A stretch of DNA of 34,779 nt, from positions 1 to 34,779 of the forward strand of contig QCVU01000005.1 in NCBI GenBank assembly GCA_003210275.1, in the 5' to 3' direction. This document shows positions 18,845 through 27,146 of the stretch, in pieces. This DNA comes from Prochlorococcus sp. AG-686-M10. Its GTDB lineage: Bacteria > Cyanobacteriota > Cyanobacteriia > PCC-6307 > Cyanobiaceae. A program made the position numbers and the translations under genes. The notes under the pieces were generated by a model. It was given only the letters and a program-made list of their open reading frames with translations, was not told the origin of the DNA and did not search any database. Position 1 is the first letter of the stretch. Every line of letters starts with the position of its first letter.

Positions 18845-20365
18845 ATGAGTTTAAAATCAGTTCTTCAAAAAAAATCGTTAGGTATACTTTTTCATCCTTC
18901 ATGCCTCCCTGGAGGTAGTTACTGCGGGACCTTTGGAGAAGGAACTAAAGACTGGATTAAGAAGCTTTGTAAGCATAAGATTAATCACTGGCAATTCTTA
19001 CCTCTTACTCCAACAGATTCAACTGGATCGCCATATAGTTCTCCATCCAGTTTTGCGTTAAATCCTTGGTTTCTTGATATCAACAAATTACTTGATAAAA
19101 ACTTTATCATTTCCATTGATAAGAAGGATTTACAATCAATTAATAAGCACGACGATCATTTTGATTTTGATTTTGCAAATAATTTATCGAAAAAATTAGG
19201 GGGATATCTTTTATTCGATTGGGAATCTCAATCTGAAGAAAGGAAAAATGATTTTTATTTATGGAATAAAAAAAATAATTGGGTTGAAGATTATTCAATA
19301 TTTATGGTCATTAGAGAAGAATTCAATATGTTGCCTTGGTGGGAGTGGCCATTAGAATTTAAACAAAAGAAAAATGAATTTATAAACAAATGGATAAAGG
19401 ACAAAAAAAAAGAAATACTTAAAACAAAATTAATTCAATGGCATCTTGACAAACAGTGGAAGGAAATCAAAATCTTTGCCAAAACTAACGGAATTACACT
19501 TATAGGTGATTTACCTTTTTATGTTTCAAGAGACAGTGCAGATGTATGGAGTAATAAATCACTATTTTCAATATCTCAAAATGGAGATTTACTTTTTCAA
19601 AGTGGAGTTCCTCCTGATTATTTTTCATCTACGGGACAACTTTGGGGTACACCCACTTACTATTGGGCTAAGCACAAAAGAACAGCTTTTAAGTGGTGGA
19701 GAAAAAGATTTAAAAGACAATTTGAACTTGTTGACATTTTAAGACTTGATCATTTTAGAGCGTTGGCTGGATATTGGAGAGTTGATGGTAATGCCAAAAA
19801 TGCCATTAATGGGACTTGGATTAATTCCCCTGGTAAAGAGCTATTAAATATTTTAAAAAAAGATTTAAAATCTGATTATCTACCTATCATTGCTGAGGAT
19901 TTAGGAGTAATAACTCAAGACGTAGAACTTTTAAGAGATAATTATGAATTACCTGGTATGAAGATTTTGCAATTCGCATTTGACGGTAATGAAAATAACC
20001 CTTATCTACCTAAAAATATCGAAAAAGAGAACTGGGTTGTTTATACAGGAACACATGATAACGCTACTACCACTTCGTGGTGGGACTCTTTAGATAATAA
20101 TATTCAAAACCATATTAAAGATAACTATAAATATCCAAATAATCCCTCTTGGAATTTAATGGAAATTGGCATGAGTACAAAAGCAAACCTTTTCATTTCT
20201 CCAATACAAGATATCTTATCTTTGGATGACTCAAGTAGATTAAATACTCCAGGAACAATTACTAACAATTGGAGATGGAAGTTAAATCAAACTCTTGACG
20301 AAATAGATATGAATTTACAAAAATATAGTAAACTTGGAAATAATTATGGGAGAATAAGCAATTAG
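18845..20365 (+). CDS. malQ: 4-alpha-glucanotransferase (amylomaltase, disproportionating enzyme)
   Basis: About 506 residues, GH77. It transfers alpha-1,4-glucan segments between chains during glycogen breakdown and recycles short maltodextrins. Family motifs are HPSCLPGGSYCGTFG near the N terminus, FLPLTPTDSTGSPYSSPSSFALNP, GDLPFYVSRDSADVW, PPDYFSSTGQLWGTPTYYW, the nucleophile motif LRLDHFRALAGYW, the acid motif IAEDLGVIT, and YTGTHDNATTTSWW. An in-frame TTG lies at 18842, immediately before ATG 18845; the ATG is preferred. Convergent with the RodZ-like gene, with 15 bases between. Confidence 0.95.
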   Translation: MSLKSVLQKKSLGILFHPSCLPGGSYCGTFGEGTKDWIKKLCKHKINHWQFLPLTPTDSTGSPYSSPSSFALNPWFLDINKLLDKNFIISIDKKDLQSINKHDDHFDFDFANNLSKKLGGYLLFDWESQSEERKNDFYLWNKKNNWVEDYSIFMVIREEFNMLPWWEWPLEFKQKKNEFINKWIKDKKKEILKTKLIQWHLDKQWKEIKIFAKTNGITLIGDLPFYVSRDSADVWSNKSLFSISQNGDLLFQSGVPPDYFSSTGQLWGTPTYYWAKHKRTAFKWWRKRFKRQFELVDILRLDHFRALAGYWRVDGNAKNAINGTWINSPGKELLNILKKDLKSDYLPIIAEDLGVITQDVELLRDNYELPGMKILQFAFDGNENNPYLPKNIEKENWVVYTGTHDNATTTSWWDSLDNNIQNHIKDNYKYPNNPSWNLMEIGMSTKANLFISPIQDILSLDDSSRLNTPGTITNNWRWKLNQTLDEIDMNLQKYSKLGNNYGRISN

Positions 20366-20380
20366 TTCACAATATATATT

Positions 20381-20869
20381 TTATTTTCCTTTTTCCTCAA
20401 TAATTTGAATCTCAATAATATTAATATTTGAAATAAAGTATCGATTAAGAAAAAATAAAATCAAAATTAAAAATAAAAAATAAAAAACACTTCCCTGCCA
20501 TGAATTTAGAAAGTCAAACTTCCTTAAAATGTAATTTTTATTTTTTTTTTCGAAAGTATTTGTTTCTTTAATTCTTAATCCTACCAAGGTATTATTTTTT
20601 AAAGATAAACATTTTTCCAGCTTTAATAATACTGACCTTAGAAAAGGATCTCTGGGCCTAAATTCTTTAATATTATTCTCAATTGAATTTAAAGAAGATG
20701 GTGGAATTTTAGAGATATTAGATAATTCTTTAATAGAAAGATTATTTTGAATCCTTGCTTCTTTTACTAACTTGCCAATTTCACCATATGGATCATATTT
20801 TTTACTATGATCATTTTCCTCTAATATTATTTTTTTATTTTTTTGAAAATTAATATTAAATATTTTCAT
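20381..20869 (-). CDS. Short RodZ-like protein: cytosolic HTH plus one membrane segment
   Basis: A 162-residue protein. A helix-turn-helix of the HTH_25/RodZ type lies at about residues 30-75 (GEIGKLVKEARIQNNLSIKEL, then ISKIPPSSLNSIENN). A linker leads to a single strong membrane segment at about 126-145 and only about 17 residues outside. Full-length RodZ has a large periplasmic domain and binds MreB at the cell pole and midcell; this version has almost no outer domain. A role in cell shape, or as a membrane-bound regulator, is inference. It may share a transcript with the UbiB-like kinase gene upstream on the same strand (111-base gap). Confidence 0.7.
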   Translation of the reverse strand: MKIFNINFQKNKKIILEENDHSKKYDPYGEIGKLVKEARIQNNLSIKELSNISKIPPSSLNSIENNIKEFRPRDPFLRSVLLKLEKCLSLKNNTLVGLRIKETNTFEKKNKNYILRKFDFLNSWQGSVFYFLFLILILFFLNRYFISNINIIEIQIIEEKGK

Positions 20870-20980
20870 TAGATTTTTTCTATTTTTTGACTATTAAATT
20901 TATGTTTCTAAGGTTTATTCAATTTTAATCAATTCATAAATCAAAAATAATAAATTAATGAGTTGATATAAAACCAAACA

Positions 20981-22639
20981 CTAAGCCGGAGATATAATAC
21001 TTTGAACAGCACTTTTGGCTAATTTTAAAGGACTAAAAGTATCTCTAAGTAAAATTAAGAGTTTTTCTGCATCTTTGAATTCTAATCTATCATCCTTAAC
21101 AAGGCTTAATAAAAGGTTTTTTCTAACTTCAGCTCCTTTTTTACTTACAAATAGTTTCAAACCAGCATTAGCCACGGGTATAAGATCTGCATTAATATTT
21201 TCGGTATCTTTAAATAAGGTATTTAATAAACTTTCAAGCTTATCTATCTGAATCCTTCCTTCTTTATCAAATACAACTTCGAGAAGAATATTTACAATTT
21301 CATCTGAATTATCTGTTAAAAGTTTTTTTGCAATATATGGATATGCAATATTTAAAATCTTAAATTCAGGATCAAGTCTCAAAGCTAAGCCTTCTTGACT
21401 TACAACAGCTCTTATTATTAATGCGAATCTACTTGGAACTCTAAAGGGATAAGAATACATAAGTTTTGAGAATTTATCAGTTACATTTTTTAAATTAAAA
21501 TTCCCAACCTCGGCCCCAAATGATCCACCAAGGACCTCTTTTAGTGGTTCTACAAGTTGTTCAAGATCTTGTTCTTTGGTTAAAAAGCCTAACTTTTGAA
21601 AATCTTTAGCCATAAGTAAATATTCTTGATTTATTAAATGCACAATTGCCTTAATAAGCGTAAGCCTATCTGAATTTGTAATAGTATCCATCATCCCAAA
21701 ATCTATGTAAGCTAAGTGTCCATAATCTGAACTTCCTCCTTTAAGTGCAAACATGTTTCCAGGATGGGGATCTGCATGAAAATAGCCATATTCGAATAAT
21801 TGCTGAAGTCCACTTATAACGCAAGTTCTAATATAAGAAGAAGGTATCAAATTATTTTTCTTTAAAATTTCTCTGTCCCTTAATTTAACTCCTTCAATCC
21901 AAGATGTTGTAATAACCCTTTTTGAGGAGAAATCTTTTTCTATTTTTGGTATGAATACATTAGGATTAGACCTAAAAAAATCAGCAAACTTTAATGCATT
22001 TTTCCCTTCTTGCTCATAATCAATTTCATTAAAAAGGGCTTTACCAAATTCATCTATTATTTCTCCAATACCAACACCTATATTAAGTGGTAAAAATGAT
22101 CCAAAAGAAATTGCTAAAATTTTTAAAATTACAATATCTCTTCTAATAAGAAAATATAAATTTGGTCTCTGTACTTTTACAGCACAAAGATTATTATCTT
22201 TTGTTTTTGCTTTATAAACTATTCCTAAGCTTGCTGAGGCAATAGGTTCATCTGGAAAATCATCAAATAATTCATTAGCAGGAAGACCTAGCTCATCTTC
22301 AATTATTTTTAAAGCAATTTTATGCTCAAAAGGTGGGAGATTATCCTGTAGATTTGTAAGTTCTGTTAGCCAATCTTGCCTTACAAGATCAGGTCTAGTT
22401 GAAAGTGCTTGTCCTAATTTAATAAAACATGGGCCCAAATCGGTAATCACATCAAAAAGGTATTTTGAAAGATTTTTTTGTACACTTTTACTATTACTGT
22501 TACCTTGGAATAGTATTCTTACTAAAAGAAAAATTAAAGTTAAAAATATATATAAAACTCTTGGTAATAATATCCATGGCCTTAGGATCAACCAAATCAT
22601 ATCTCCTTTAGGTGAATATTTTGAATAAGAAGTTGCCAT
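20981..22639 (-). CDS. ABC1/AarF/UbiB family atypical kinase
   Basis: A 552-residue protein of the UbiB/ABC1K family. An N-terminal hydrophobic segment (about 22-45) precedes the family-specific KxGQ motif in CFIKLGQALSTRPD (K74-Q77). The kinase-like core has an A-rich nucleotide loop ASASLGIVYKAK, Lys155 (CAVKVQRPN), HADPHPGN (D290, N295) and YIDFGM (D313). C-terminal helices follow. In cyanobacteria and plastids these proteins affect quinone and prenyl-lipid metabolism and stress responses; the substrate is unknown. Length is normal. The gene diverges from the decarboxylase gene across 64 bases. Confidence 0.92.
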   Translation of the reverse strand: MATSYSKYSPKGDMIWLILRPWILLPRVLYIFLTLIFLLVRILFQGNSNSKSVQKNLSKYLFDVITDLGPCFIKLGQALSTRPDLVRQDWLTELTNLQDNLPPFEHKIALKIIEDELGLPANELFDDFPDEPIASASLGIVYKAKTKDNNLCAVKVQRPNLYFLIRRDIVILKILAISFGSFLPLNIGVGIGEIIDEFGKALFNEIDYEQEGKNALKFADFFRSNPNVFIPKIEKDFSSKRVITTSWIEGVKLRDREILKKNNLIPSSYIRTCVISGLQQLFEYGYFHADPHPGNMFALKGGSSDYGHLAYIDFGMMDTITNSDRLTLIKAIVHLINQEYLLMAKDFQKLGFLTKEQDLEQLVEPLKEVLGGSFGAEVGNFNLKNVTDKFSKLMYSYPFRVPSRFALIIRAVVSQEGLALRLDPEFKILNIAYPYIAKKLLTDNSDEIVNILLEVVFDKEGRIQIDKLESLLNTLFKDTENINADLIPVANAGLKLFVSKKGAEVRKNLLLSLVKDDRLEFKDAEKLLILLRDTFSPLKLAKSAVQSIISPA

Positions 22640-22703
22640 TTACATTTAAAATATTAAAGAAGAATTTCTTCTCCATATATTCTATATGTGCCAATAATAC
22701 TTT

Positions 22704-24101
22704 ATGAGTATTTCTTCTTTTCTAACTAAAAAGTTTTTAAAATCACTTTTTTTTCCTGCCCATAATAGAGGTAAAGCTTTACCAAAAGGCTTGATTAGAT
22801 TATTAAAAAAACAACCAGGTTTATGGGATTTACCAGAGCTTCCTGAGATAGGTTCTCCGTTATCTAATAGTGGGTTAATACATGATGCGCAAATATCAAT
22901 TTCAAAAAAAGTCAATTCACAAAGATGTTTTTTTGGAGTAAATGGAGCCTCGGGTTTAATTCAATCAGGAATAATCGCTATGGCTAATCCTGGTGAATAT
23001 ATTCTTATGCCAAGGAATGTTCATATTAGTGTTATAAAAGCTTGTGCTTTGCAAAATATTATTCCAATATTCTTTGACATAGAGTTTTCTAAAGTAACTG
23101 GACATTACCTACCAATCACTAAAAAGTGGTTTACAAATATATTCAATAATCTAGATTTTGAAAAAACTAAAATTGTAGGAGTAATACTAGTTAGTCCTTA
23201 CTATCAAGGTTATGCAACGGATCTTGAACCTTTAATTAAAATTTGTCATCTACATAGTTTGCCTGTTTTAGTTGATGAAGCCCATGGCTCGTATTTTCTT
23301 TTTTGTGAAAACTATAATTTACCGAAATCAGCTTTAAGATCAAAAGCGGATTTAGTAGTACATTCATTACATAAGTCACTTAATGGACTAACTCAAACAG
23401 CAGTAATTTGGCATAATGGAAATCTTCTAGAAGAAAATAAATTAATCAATAGCATAAATTTACTTCAAACTACTAGTCCTAATTCTCTCTTGCTTTCTTC
23501 TTGTGAGGAGTCCATCAAAGACTGGCTTAATAGGGATAATCTTAATAAATATAAAAAAAGAATTTTAGAAGCAAAATCAATCTTCAATGAGTTAATAAAA
23601 AAAAAGATACCTCTTATTGAAACTCAAGATCCTTTAAAAATAGTACTCAATACTTCTAAAGTTGGAATTGATGGCTTTACTGCAGATAGATTTTTTTATA
23701 AAAACGGATTAATTGCTGAATTGCCTGAAATGATGACGCTTACTTTTTGTCTTGGTTTTTCAAATCAAAAGGATTTTTCTTTTTTGTTTCAAAAATTATG
23801 GAAAAAGTTACTAATTCATACTAATAAATCATATGATTTAAAAGCTATAAAACCACCTTTTAGATTAATTCAATCACCTGAGGTACCAATAGGAGTTGCT
23901 TGGAAAAGTAAGACTTATAGTATTCCTCTAGTTGAATCCTTAGGGAAAATTTCTGGAGATATCCTTTGTCCTTATCCTCCTGGAATACCTTTAATTGTTC
24001 CTGGAGAGAGAATAGACAAAGAAAGAATAGATTGGATAGAAGCTCAAAGTTTGTACAACGAAGATCTGTTAAATTCTTATATAAGAGTCTTACATAACTA
24101 A
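22704..24101 (+). CDS. PLP-dependent Orn/Lys/Arg decarboxylase family protein
   Basis: A 465-residue fold type I PLP enzyme. The N-terminal part contains FGVNGASGLIQSGI, which holds the cofactor phosphate loop. DEAHG (D191, H194) is the pyridine-binding and stacking site, and VVHSLHKSLNGLTQTA carries the Schiff-base lysine (K224). The C-terminal domain ends in CPYPPGIPLIVPGERI, typical of the prokaryotic ornithine/lysine/arginine decarboxylase group. The reaction yields a diamine or agmatine. The exact substrate cannot be read from the motifs. It is shorter than the enteric inducible enzymes (about 710-750 residues), like the Gram-positive and cyanobacterial forms. cdsA follows after nine bases. 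Confidence 0.9.
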   Translation: MSISSFLTKKFLKSLFFPAHNRGKALPKGLIRLLKKQPGLWDLPELPEIGSPLSNSGLIHDAQISISKKVNSQRCFFGVNGASGLIQSGIIAMANPGEYILMPRNVHISVIKACALQNIIPIFFDIEFSKVTGHYLPITKKWFTNIFNNLDFEKTKIVGVILVSPYYQGYATDLEPLIKICHLHSLPVLVDEAHGSYFLFCENYNLPKSALRSKADLVVHSLHKSLNGLTQTAVIWHNGNLLEENKLINSINLLQTTSPNSLLLSSCEESIKDWLNRDNLNKYKKRILEAKSIFNELIKKKIPLIETQDPLKIVLNTSKVGIDGFTADRFFYKNGLIAELPEMMTLTFCLGFSNQKDFSFLFQKLWKKLLIHTNKSYDLKAIKPPFRLIQSPEVPIGVAWKSKTYSIPLVESLGKISGDILCPYPPGIPLIVPGERIDKERIDWIEAQSLYNEDLLNSYIRVLHN

Positions 24102-24110
24102 AAATCAAAT

Positions 24111-24968
24111 ATGAGATTGAGAAGTGGGTTACTTATAGGATTATTTGGGTTAGTTGTTGTTTTATTAGGTGGATGGTATTTCACAATAGCAATTGCATTA
24201 CTTACCTATATTGCACTTCTCGAGTTTTTTAGAATGGCAGAATTCACTGGAATTAAACCAGCAACTAAAACTACATTATTTTCATGTTTCATAATTACAA
24301 TTTCTACGTATCTAGAAGCCGTTGGATTCCTTGATAGAGATATATCCCACTCTATATTACCAATATGCTCAGTAGGAATATGTACGTGGTTATTGCTGCA
24401 ACCCAATTCAGGCACTATATCTGATATTGCAGCATCTATTTTCGGATTATTTTATTTAGGTTTTCTACCTAGTTATTGGATTAAATTAAGAGCAATTCAA
24501 TCGACAATAAATAATTCCTCTGATGGTATATTATCCTTTGAAAACTTCTCAAATTCTACAGGTCTTTATTTAACCTTAATTTCATGTTTATTAATTGTGG
24601 CAAGTGATATTGGCTCTTATTTTATAGGAAAGTCATTCGGGAAAAGAGCTCTTTCCCCTATCTCTCCAAGTAAAACTATCGAAGGTTTAATAGGAGGAAT
24701 AATATGCTCAATTTCAGTAGCAACCTTTTTTGCGTTTTTACTTAATTGGCAGAATCCATTCATAATTGGCATTTTTTATGGAATACTAGTTTCCCTTATG
24801 GCATTAGTAGGAGATTTAATTGAATCAATGATGAAAAGGGATGCAAAAGTAAAAGATTCTGGAACTTTTTTACCTGGTCATGGTGGCATACTTGATAGAA
24901 TTGATAGTTATATATTTACCCCTTCAGTTATTTATTATGTAATTATAATTTTGAAGTTTTTTAATTGA
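24111..24968 (+). CDS. cdsA: Phosphatidate cytidylyltransferase (CDP-diglyceride synthase)
   Basis: A 285-residue integral membrane enzyme that makes CDP-diacylglycerol from phosphatidate and CTP, leading to phosphatidylglycerol. Multiple hydrophobic segments cover most of the protein. The C-terminal signature is clear: SPSKTIEGLIGG, then GDLIESMMKRDAKVKDSG and PGHGGILDRID, with the conserved Lys-Arg, Lys-Asp, His-Gly-Gly and Asp-Arg-x-Asp. It probably shares a transcript with the decarboxylase gene upstream. PG is the only phospholipid in thylakoids, so the gene should be essential (family knowledge). Confidence 0.95.
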   Translation: MRLRSGLLIGLFGLVVVLLGGWYFTIAIALLTYIALLEFFRMAEFTGIKPATKTTLFSCFIITISTYLEAVGFLDRDISHSILPICSVGICTWLLLQPNSGTISDIAASIFGLFYLGFLPSYWIKLRAIQSTINNSSDGILSFENFSNSTGLYLTLISCLLIVASDIGSYFIGKSFGKRALSPISPSKTIEGLIGGIICSISVATFFAFLLNWQNPFIIGIFYGILVSLMALVGDLIESMMKRDAKVKDSGTFLPGHGGILDRIDSYIFTPSVIYYVIIILKFFN

Positions 24969-25102
24969 TTATCAAGTATTGCCTTTAATGATAAATCTCT
25001 ATTTACTATTTCATTTTTTTTATTACAACTATTGAATAGAATGTTTTTATATAAAAGTAGAACTATCTTATTTTTATTTTTAGTATCCTCTAAAAATATC
25101 AA
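24935..25102 (-). CDS. Possible very small ORF between the hydrolase gene and cdsA (doubtful)
   Basis: In the 164-base gap after cdsA the minus strand keeps one frame open for 55 codons, from TTG 25102 to TAA at 24935-24937. The last 34 bases overlap the cdsA 3' end. The peptide starts LIFLEDTKNKNKIVLLLYKN and is rich in Asn, Lys and Leu. There is no ATG or GTG in the frame and no Shine-Dalgarno. It could be a small gene, the decayed end of a gene, or chance. Confidence 0.2.
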   Translation of the reverse strand: MIFLEDTKNKNKIVLLLYKNILFNSCNKKNEIVNRDLSLKAILDNQLKNFKIIIT

Positions 25103-25132
25103 GTTAAAATTTCATTCTTAATAATACTTTTG

Positions 25133-26032
25133 CTAAGAGCAAAAATAATCGAAAATAATCTTGCTAGATAATGTTGGCAAATCTACATGTGGAAGATGAC
25201 CACAGTTTTTCAACCCAATAAAATTTAATTGATTTATTTGTTTTATTTTATTAATTTCTTTTTTGCCAAGGATGCGATCATTCTCCCCACAAATAGTTTT
25301 AATTGAAATATTTTGCATGTATTTATATGTTCCTGCAAATCCACCACTTTTTGCAAAAGAAGCTAACGAACTTCTCCAACCAGAGCAACCTAAATGAATC
25401 GAAGCAATTTGTTCTTCCATTGAACCAACACTTTTATCTGGATAAGCAAAAGCTTGCCTACAAAGACTTTTTCTTACTTGAGATAATCCTAAAAAGGAAG
25501 CCCCTATCTGATTTAATGGGAAAGGAATATTCTTGGATTCTCCAAACAATCCTGCTGGAGATAAGAGAATTATCTTATCAATGAGATCTGGGATTTCCTT
25601 CGCTAAGTTTATCGCTACAGATCCTCCCATAGAGGCACCTACAATCATTAACCTATTATTTAATTTAAGAGTATTAATAATATCTAGAAGGTAAGAAATT
25701 ATTTTATGAGGATTATATTGATCAGAAGCAATCCTAGGAGTAAATCCAAATCCCAATAAATCAGGAATTATTAATTGGAATTTATTTTTTAAAAATGGAT
25801 ATATTCTCCTGAATTCGAGGAAACTACTATCAAATCCATGCAAGAAAAGTATAGGTTGACCCGTTCCACCCATAACCACCGGAAATTCAGAAAAATTCCA
25901 TTTTTCATTAAGTTTTATCCAATTAACGTCGTTAGATATATTTACCCCTAAAGGATCATGTAGAGAATTTCTAACTTTTTCAAAATAATCAATATTCAGC
26001 TTATTAAAATCACTATAAATAGTCTTATTCAA
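25133..26032 (-). CDS. Alpha/beta hydrolase fold protein
   Basis: A 299-residue soluble hydrolase. The oxyanion-loop motif is ILFLHGFDSS (61-70) and the nucleophile elbow VGASMGGS has Ser134. The acid is probably the Asp in ICGENDRILG and the base the His in NCGHLPHVDLP, so the triad appears complete. A cap region lies between about 160 and 230. The fold covers esterases, haloperoxidases and C-C hydrolases; the substrate is unknown. The only start is TTG at 26032, five bases after the stop of the dehydrogenase gene, so translational coupling is likely. Last gene of the GNAT-clpC-dehydrogenase-hydrolase minus run. Confidence 0.88.
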   Translation of the reverse strand: MNKTIYSDFNKLNIDYFEKVRNSLHDPLGVNISNDVNWIKLNEKWNFSEFPVVMGGTGQPILFLHGFDSSFLEFRRIYPFLKNKFQLIIPDLLGFGFTPRIASDQYNPHKIISYLLDIINTLKLNNRLMIVGASMGGSVAINLAKEIPDLIDKIILLSPAGLFGESKNIPFPLNQIGASFLGLSQVRKSLCRQAFAYPDKSVGSMEEQIASIHLGCSGWRSSLASFAKSGGFAGTYKYMQNISIKTICGENDRILGKKEINKIKQINQLNFIGLKNCGHLPHVDLPTLSSKIIFDYFCS

Positions 26033-26037
26033 AGTAT

Positions 26038-27132
26038 TTATGATATTTTTATTATTTGTCTTTCAAAATTTGTAATAACTTCCTTTATATCTTGTTGATT
26101 AATTTTAAAAGGTAAAAAATGAATCTCGGATTTATCTCTACATGTAAATTCAGCAATTTTTTGTAAATTGTCATTTTCAAAAACATTTATTCCTAATTGG
26201 GAGATAGTAGTAGGTAAATTCAGTTTTTTCATTAATACCAGTAGCTGTTTTATAGTTTGATTAGCTAATAAATTATTATTTTTAGTTTCTTCTAATCTTA
26301 ATTGCAACAATATTCCAACTCCAACAATTTCGCCATGTAATGGCTTATTAGCTACATCTATCTGAGTAATAGCATTATGAAGGGCATGAGCTGCTGCTGT
26401 TCTACATTTTTGTCCGCCAATTCCTCCAATCAATCCAGCTGTAAGCGAACATCCCTCTATAACATTGCACCAAGCAATATTATGAACAGACTGATTATGA
26501 TAAGCACTTTCCCCATCAATAAGTAATTGATCTCTTAAGACTCTTGATATTTGAATTGATTGTTGAACAAATCCATCTTTAACTTTTGAACTAGTTAAAC
26601 AAGATTCATACCATTTTGCCAAAGCATCAGCTATTCCGCTAGCAAGTGTCCTCTTTGGAGCTGTTTTAATAAATCCGTGATCTAGCACTAATATTTTTGG
26701 ACAAGACTTCAACTCAACATCCTCAATGAATTGCCCATTAATTGAATAAATATTTGATAATGCAGTCCAGCCTGCACAAGTAGATGCGCTTAAAGGAATA
26801 GTGATAACTGGAATAGAAAGCGAATCTCCTAAAAATTTTCCTGCATCTAAAACTTTACCTCCACCGATGGCAATAATAGAATCACAATTATTTTTAAGTA
26901 TAGTTGTTCTTATTCTTTCAAGATCTTCATAACAACAATCGAATTGTAGGTTAGATGAGTATATAGAAAGATTTTCTTCATGTAAATCTTTATAAACTTG
27001 TTGCCTTAAATTACTTGTCGATATACTTCTACCCAAAAGTAAAGGGCGGTTTGAAACTTTTTTAATATGGGGCAAAGCCTTCAACCAGGCTCCATTCCCC
27101 CTAAATATTTTTTCTGGAGATATTAATTGCAT
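26038..27132 (-). CDS. Iron-containing alcohol dehydrogenase family, glycerol-dehydrogenase-like
   Basis: A 364-residue NAD(P)-dependent dehydrogenase of the GldA branch. The nucleotide-binding segment is IIAIGGGKVLDAGKF (86-100). The metal ligands appear present: Asp169 in GIADALAKWYE, a His in the AHALHN motif (249-253) and His266 in LHGEIVGVG. In glycerol dehydrogenase the substrate loop reads ASTDAP with an Asp that contacts glycerol. Here it reads SASTCAGWTALS, with Cys119 at that place. The true substrate may therefore differ from glycerol. Starts 14 bases after the clpC stop. Confidence 0.82.
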   Translation of the reverse strand: MQLISPEKIFRGNGAWLKALPHIKKVSNRPLLLGRSISTSNLRQQVYKDLHEENLSIYSSNLQFDCCYEDLERIRTTILKNNCDSIIAIGGGKVLDAGKFLGDSLSIPVITIPLSASTCAGWTALSNIYSINGQFIEDVELKSCPKILVLDHGFIKTAPKRTLASGIADALAKWYESCLTSSKVKDGFVQQSIQISRVLRDQLLIDGESAYHNQSVHNIAWCNVIEGCSLTAGLIGGIGGQKCRTAAAHALHNAITQIDVANKPLHGEIVGVGILLQLRLEETKNNNLLANQTIKQLLVLMKKLNLPTTISQLGINVFENDNLQKIAEFTCRDKSEIHFLPFKINQQDIKEVITNFERQIIKIS

Positions 27133-27146
27133 ATAAAATCAAAAGT

